64,000 nt of DNA from Phoebastria nigripes (Eukaryota > Chordata > Aves > Procellariiformes > Diomedeidae). The stretch is taken from contig JAYKAV010001278.1 of assembly GCA_035582835.1 (NCBI GenBank), positions 1,157,542-1,221,541 of the forward strand, given 5' to 3'. Both the position numbers and the translations under genes were made by a program. A model generated the notes under the pieces. That model saw only the letters and a list, made by a program, of their open reading frames with translations, did no database searches and was not told where the DNA came from. This document shows, piece after piece, positions 62,590 through 64,000 of the stretch. How positions within the stretch are numbered: the stretch's first letter is position 1; each line of letters starts with the position of its first letter.

Positions 62590-63224
62590 ATGTCCTTCCT
62601 GCCCGACTTTGGGATCTTCACCATGGGCATGTGGTCTGTTGGTCTTGGAGCCATTGGTGCAGCTGTGACAGGGATCGTCCTTGCTAACACTGACTTATTT
62701 TTGTCCAAGCCAGAAAAGGCTACGTTGGAGTTTTTAGAGGAGATAGAGCTAAAAACTTTGGGATCAGGTAAGATTCTGGATGTTGCAGCCCACATTCTTN
62801 GATAATTGGGCTTTTATAAGAACCTTTGTAAGGCCAGGGTTGGAAGAGTTTTTCTTAGCCTTTCCTAGTTATAACATGTAGTTGGGTGTCCTTGATAGCA
62901 GATAATTCTGGTGAAGGAAAAGCAACCAAAACTGATATTTCTGGATGAAACATGACACACTTCTAAAATCAATAAAGCAATAATACCCTGTTATGCATAT
63001 AGAATTTTTTTCCCGATAGAACTGTATCTGAATGTGGAATTCTCTGCAATGCTTTGTGTTGGTCCTTAAAGCATTAATCATTATAAACAAGAATGGCTGA
63101 TATTGTTGATGCTGTTTCTCCTGTATAAACAGAACAAAGAACACTCAAAGCAGGTGAACTATGGAAGAAGAATGGTGCAGTGATCATGGCTGTGCGAAGA
63201 CCTGGATGATTTTTGTGCAGAGAG
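62590..63224 (+). CDS. PRXL2A: Peroxiredoxin-like 2A / selenoprotein U1, first two coding exons (3' end outside window)
   Basis: This thioredoxin-fold protein of the PRXL2/FAM213 family (SelU) has redox roles in the cell. Exon A is 62590-62767 (59 codons plus one base) and exon B is 63133-63224; together they encode 90 codons in one frame across GT-AG borders. The N-terminus (MSFLPDFGIFTMGMWSVG) is followed by a hydrophobic stretch to about residue 33, then ANTDLFLSKPEKATLEFLEE. Exon B reads ELWKKNGAVIMAVRRPG, then TGA, then FLCRE. Human PRXL2A has CFLC at this point with active-site Cys85 and Cys88. Here codon 85 (63207-63209) is TGA and codon 88 is Cys, as expected for the Sec form of SelU (SELENOU). 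The acceptor precedes the ATG by two bases, so the 5' UTR lies in upstream exon(s). Later exons and the SECIS element in the 3' UTR must lie beyond 64000. Confidence 0.95.
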
Positions 63225-64000
63225 GTACTTGCTGGGCTTGGGAATTAATTAGGAAGAGTTGAGCTCTATTTGCATAGATTCCCTTAAATAAAGGGAGGGG
63301 GTGAATAGGACATTCATCAAATACATCTGAAGTATCTGAAAGGTCTTGTTTCCTAGCCCAAACTGGTTGCTAGCTAACAGCATACTTAGTTTTCTTTGCA
63401 GCTGGCTTGTATAGTCTAGGTCCTGAGCATTTTCCTTCTGAAGGCGATGGAGACATGATTTTTACATCTGCCAGGGACCCAGCCCATGGTAATTAGAAAG
63501 GGAGATTACACAAATTCCAATTGGTAATGAGTCTTATGAGCTAGTTGTATTCCATATGTCCAAAATAAAATTCTCTGAGCCAGGTAGTCTCGGTCAGAAG
63601 CAGCCCAAGACTGGACTGGCAGAAAGCCATTAGATAAAGCTCATCAGCAAAAAAGAGATGTGCATAAAGGGAAGTCCCTCGCTCTTCTGGGTGCTGAATG
63701 TGAGGCAGAAAGGTAAGGAGTCTGAAGACAAGGAGTTACTGTTCCATAACAAGGTGGGTTGGGAAACAAAATTTGATCCTTAAGCTAGCATTAGGCTCCT
63801 TGGGTGGAGGTGGGAGGAGACATTTAAAATACAATTTGAATGTACCGTGTGCCTGGGAACAGCTATAACTTGCACCTTGGTCATTATTTTTCTCATAGCT
63901 ATGGGGAAAAATAGCTATTATGTTGTTACTCACTACTCTATAACATGGAGTAATTAATATTGCAACCACTTAATTAAGGGATCTGCTCCCATCGGTAGTA
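63225..64000 (+). other. PRXL2A intron, no further exon found before the window edge
   Basis: I looked for the next PRXL2A exon (the family continues after CRE with an E-A-x-x-L-S-S-L-like helix) and found none. The sequence is non-coding and AT-rich and continues the intron to the right edge. Confidence 0.6.

Noticed and set aside
63207..63209. TGA as a nonsense mutation or sign of a PRXL2A pseudogene
   Set aside because: Splice sites and frame are intact on both exons, flanking residues are conserved, and the codon falls exactly on the known Sec/Cys position of the SelU family.
1..64000. CRISPR array, prokaryotic operon, integrated phage or other microbial defence system
   Set aside because: All genes are spliced vertebrate genes; no regularly spaced repeats with unique spacers and no bacterial-type gene clusters were seen.
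1..64000. Endogenous retrovirus or intact LINE
   Set aside because: No gag/pol-like frames or paired LTRs were seen; only short 3' tails of CR1-type elements.

Overview
The window is vertebrate nuclear DNA, most likely from a bird (another sauropsid is possible). It has long AT-rich introns and intergenic DNA, GT-AG spliced exons that match known vertebrate proteins, three CpG-rich promoter blocks, and only a few old CR1-type retroposon tails. The most telling marker is a PRXL2A/SELENOU exon with an in-frame TGA where mammals encode the first active-site Cys, as expected for the selenocysteine form of SelU known from fish and birds. Isolated N bases and one 280-base N gap (45293-45572) show a draft assembly.

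Layout: 1-2.8 kb has no gene I recognise. 2.8-21.2 kb is MAT1A on the minus strand, with nine coding exons that rebuild an uninterrupted 396-residue S-adenosylmethionine synthase. 21.3-35.2 kb is AT-rich intergenic DNA with a CR1 tail near 26.2 kb. 35.2-44.4 kb is DYDC1 on the minus strand. It has four well-supported coding exons, a probable short terminal exon, and a CpG island at 43.2-44.4 kb that carries a perfect RFX X-box, the usual mark of ciliary gene promoters. 45.1-48.8 kb is EXOSC3 on the plus strand, with four exons; the start codon is lost in the N gap. 48.8-56.2 kb is intergenic. 56.2-56.8 kb is a CpG island that probably serves PRXL2A/SELENOU, whose first two coding exons lie at 62.6-63.2 kb on the plus strand. 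The gene runs off the right edge.

The order MAT1A(-), DYDC1(-), PRXL2A(+) matches human 10q22-q23. EXOSC3 does not belong there in human, where it is on chromosome 9p and DYDC2 occupies this place. The genes are independent housekeeping or tissue-specific genes (methyl-donor synthesis, cilium/DPY30 family, RNA exosome cap, redox selenoprotein), not an operon-like system. I found no new multi-gene system. The points most worth a second look are the selenocysteine codon, the position of EXOSC3, the X-box and minimal upstream ORF of DYDC1, and the loss in MAT1A of the regulatory Cys121.
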